A stretch of 64,000 nucleotides of DNA from NCBI GenBank assembly GCA_016808115.1, contig JAEQBH010001388.1:1-64000 (forward strand). Reading direction: 5' to 3'. A program made the translations under genes and the position numbers. The notes beneath the pieces are model-generated. The model did no database searches and was not told where the DNA came from. It saw nothing but the letters and a program-made list of their open reading frames with translations. Each line of letters opens with the position of its first letter. Within the stretch, counting starts at the first letter, position 1. Of the stretch, positions 61,691 to 64,000 are shown piece by piece. Origin of the DNA: Tetrastigma voinierianum (Eukaryota; Streptophyta; Magnoliopsida; Vitales; Vitaceae).

Positions 61691-62194
61691 TACGAATGAT
61701 AAAGTGTTCATTCTCTTATTCTTCGTGATTTCGAAAAAGCCCTAGAGCACAATCTTATATTACAGAGCCTAGAAAACCCAAGAAAGCTTGTCCCAATCTG
61801 GTTCTAGAGACCCCACAAGCCTCATACGACCGTCCCAGAGCCCCCTTATTCCACTCAATGCCAACCTTCGGTCGAGCCCAATTCCTGGGCTTGTCACGTA
61901 CACGAGGGCCCGTATTCACTTCAGAGCGAAGGTTTTGTTCTTCGGGGTCTCGTTTAGGGTTTATGAAGGCACCTTAGGAGTAGTTAGGGATAATGGCAGT
62001 CCTAGGTTCGAGTCACAAAGCCTATCTCTAAAGTGCACCCTAGGTGCTCGACCATTTTCCTAAGAGAGTTGTTGGGCAGCCTTACTTGGGCAAGTTGACC
62101 CCACTACATCACACGTTTGTTAGGAGGTCTAGAGGCCAAGGAGAGGTGAGAAAAACTTATTACTAGGCTCATATCTCGACTCTATAAGTGCCCA

Positions 62195-62860
62195 ATGTCG
62201 AGTAAGAGGCAAAAGATAACCGCAAAGCGAGGTCGGGCAAGTGAGGAGCCTGCACATAGTTACGATCATGAAAAATTTGTCAATGAAAGCACGGCCGAGA
62301 AGTTCATCCTCATCTCTAAAAATAGGTCGTTTATTAAGGAGAAGGGGTTTCACCACCCCGATGACTTCTTTCACAAGACGATTGCGAATAAGGGATGGCT
62401 GAAACTATGCTCAACCCCTCCTAGGCCCATACCGCCACAAGTGTGGTATGAGAATTTTACACCATTCTCGCCTCCCATGTAACGAAAAAGTTCGTGCGCG
62501 GGGCGCCGGTATACTAAAGGTAAAGTCTATCAACCCATTCATAACTCAGGAACCAAGCAACCCGAGGCCTTTGATCGGCTCCATGAGCAACCCAGCTACC
62601 CCGAGGTCCTTAGGATGTTGACCAATGGGCACGGTGAGTGGAAACTAAATAGTGAAGGGCACATTATGCACTTCAAGGCCAAACATTTGGCCTACATTCC
62701 CAATGTATGGCATCAATTCATCACATCGTGTCTCATTCCGATGACTAATGTGTGTGAAGTGACTGCCAAGCGTGCCTTGCTCAACTATGCCATTGGTCCA
62801 GACATACCCGACGTTGGCGTGTTATGTATGATGCACCTCTATAACAAGGACGCTTAAGAG
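62195..62860 (+). pseudogene. Athila extra ORF (putative plant transposon protein)
   Basis: The frame 62195-62482 reads HEKFVNESTAEKFILISKNR, SFIKEKGFHH and NKGWLKLCSTPP, with the usual acidic/aromatic opening of this family. A second frame (about 62,560-62,857) continues with FDRLHEQPSYPEVLRM, HLAYIPNVWHQFITSCLIPM and KRALLNYAI. The ORF has a frame break near 62,480. The role of this protein in plant elements is unknown. Confidence 0.7.
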
Positions 62861-64000
62861 ATCTTACACCCCTTCCTCTTTACGTACTACGCAAACAAGT
62901 CGCAAGGCCTTGGGGAGGATACTAAACTGTACAAAGATTAGAGGAGGTGTATGATTCGGGCAATGAGCCCTTCGATGAGGATGAGCTGAGAGCATATCAT
63001 TTAAGTTTCAGAACTCATGCAGGAGAAGTCGGCAGTCCTTCACTCCAACCCCCCACCACCACAACTATCCCCAAAGTCAGACCCTGGTTCTTCCACCACC
63101 TAGAGGTGACCGAAAAAGGTGACCTCACTCGGCCGACGGATGCTCACTAGGATGAGACCCAGGAGCACCGGTCCCCACCGCAAGGATGTGGAGGCCCTCT
63201 CGCCCGACATGCGCACCGCCCGCATAACCGTTTACTCATCCTCCGCACCGCAGGCCTCCAGATCACCGCACAACCTCCCCACCGCCACCTCCACTGCCAC
63301 CGTAGTGATTCTAAGCATCATTAGGAAGTTCCCTACACCCTCTCTTGCTCTTTCATTGACATCAGGACACCGTCCACACTTGCTCAAAGGTGATCGATCT
63401 ATGTTTGTGTTTCGGGTTTGTTTTTTTTGTTTATTATTATTATTTTTTATTTAAGCAGGTCTATTTCACTTTTATTTATGTGTGTCATGTTTAGAATTTC
63501 TTTTCGTGTTGAGATAGGCGTCTTTGTTATGTTTGTTTCAGAGCTTTTTCTGTTTCTATTTACTGTGGGTTCTCCTATTTTAGTTTGTCTCGGTTTTTAG
63601 AGTCGCTTTTTTTGTGTAGTCAGGCGAGCGATGCCATGATCGCTTAATCAAGGATCCATTTTAATTCCCTTCAAATCTTTGAAAAACACAAGATAAATCA
63701 AGAAAGGATTCGTGGGTTGTGCCAGACGCCTGAATTACTATTTGATAGGTAAGGGGGACATAGTGAGTCACCACCTGAGTATTCAAGATACCAATTCTCA
63801 AGGAGTCTATCGCACCCACACACATATGATCTCTGTGGTGTGCCAGACCCGACCCCGCTTACTGGGCGTTCAAATAAACTCGGGGTTTCTAAACAACAAA
63901 GTGATGGGACACCTTAGAAAAAGAGGATTGCCATCGAGCCCTTAAAAAAAAAAAAAAAAAAAGTATGAATAGAATAAGTGGGAGCTTAGTCTAAATCCCG
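62861..64000. other. 3' part of the second Athila-like element
   Basis: A Pro/Thr/Ser-rich, GC-rich segment (about 62,950-63,320) resembles the tail of the extra ORF. It is followed by T-rich non-coding DNA and a poly(A)-like run at about 63,944-63,961. No polypurine tract or LTR is reached before the window ends. Confidence 0.4.

Noticed and set aside
63712..63945. Open frame of 77 codons near the right edge
   Set aside because: No recognisable domain; it lies in the non-coding 3' part of a gypsy element.

Overview
This is a gene-poor, repeat-rich stretch of a dicot plant nuclear genome. The evidence is plant-style split genes with GT-AG introns, a PIG-F homologue with a plant exon layout, and plant retrotransposon lineages: L1-type LINEs with a DUF4283-like ORF1, Ty1/copia, Ty3/gypsy of Tat and Athila type, and TRIMs. 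Very long, transposon-filled introns and the repeat types resemble grapevine (Vitis), but that is an inference and no search was run.

Layout. (1) 0.6-8.1 kb, + strand: a split gene for the GPI-anchor assembly protein PIG-F. Six downstream exons join in frame at canonical sites. The first two junctions do not resolve. Its introns hold a PIF/Harbinger-like MITE, an inverted pair of TRIM elements, a LINE tail and a possible solo LTR. (2) 10.0-29.7 kb, + strand: a second split gene with an ACGT-rich promoter, a non-coding first exon, a large Asn/Ser-rich exon and a C-terminal RING-type zinc finger, so probably an E3 ubiquitin ligase. Its long exon is broken by stops and frame changes, so it is either decaying or carries sequence errors. 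Its roughly 14.6 kb intron contains an antisense copia fragment, a near full-length degenerate LINE, an antisense LINE interrupted by a TRIM with a perfect target duplication, and further LINE pieces. (3) 29.9-32.8 kb: AT-rich sequence with no gene recognised.

(4) 32.8-52.2 kb: nested gypsy elements. A Tat-type element (gag, protease, RT, RNase H, integrase) is split inside its integrase core by an Athila-type element at 38,167-51,896 whose two LTRs are both 1,277 bp. That Athila element is in turn split inside its reverse transcriptase by about 2.7 kb of LTR-like DNA carrying twelve perfect copies of the palindrome GTCGCGAC. (5) 52.2-64 kb: further LTR and gypsy debris, including a tandem repeat, a minus-strand LTR, arrays of a TTCGCAACGTTGCGAA-type palindrome, and a second Athila-like integrase followed by its extra 3' ORF. 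No transposon ORF is intact.

Only the two host genes look like cellular genes. No tRNA, rRNA, CRISPR or prokaryotic feature was seen. The most unusual signals are the inverted TRIM pair moved as one unit, the palindrome clusters in several LTR-type elements, and the splice and frame anomalies in both host genes.
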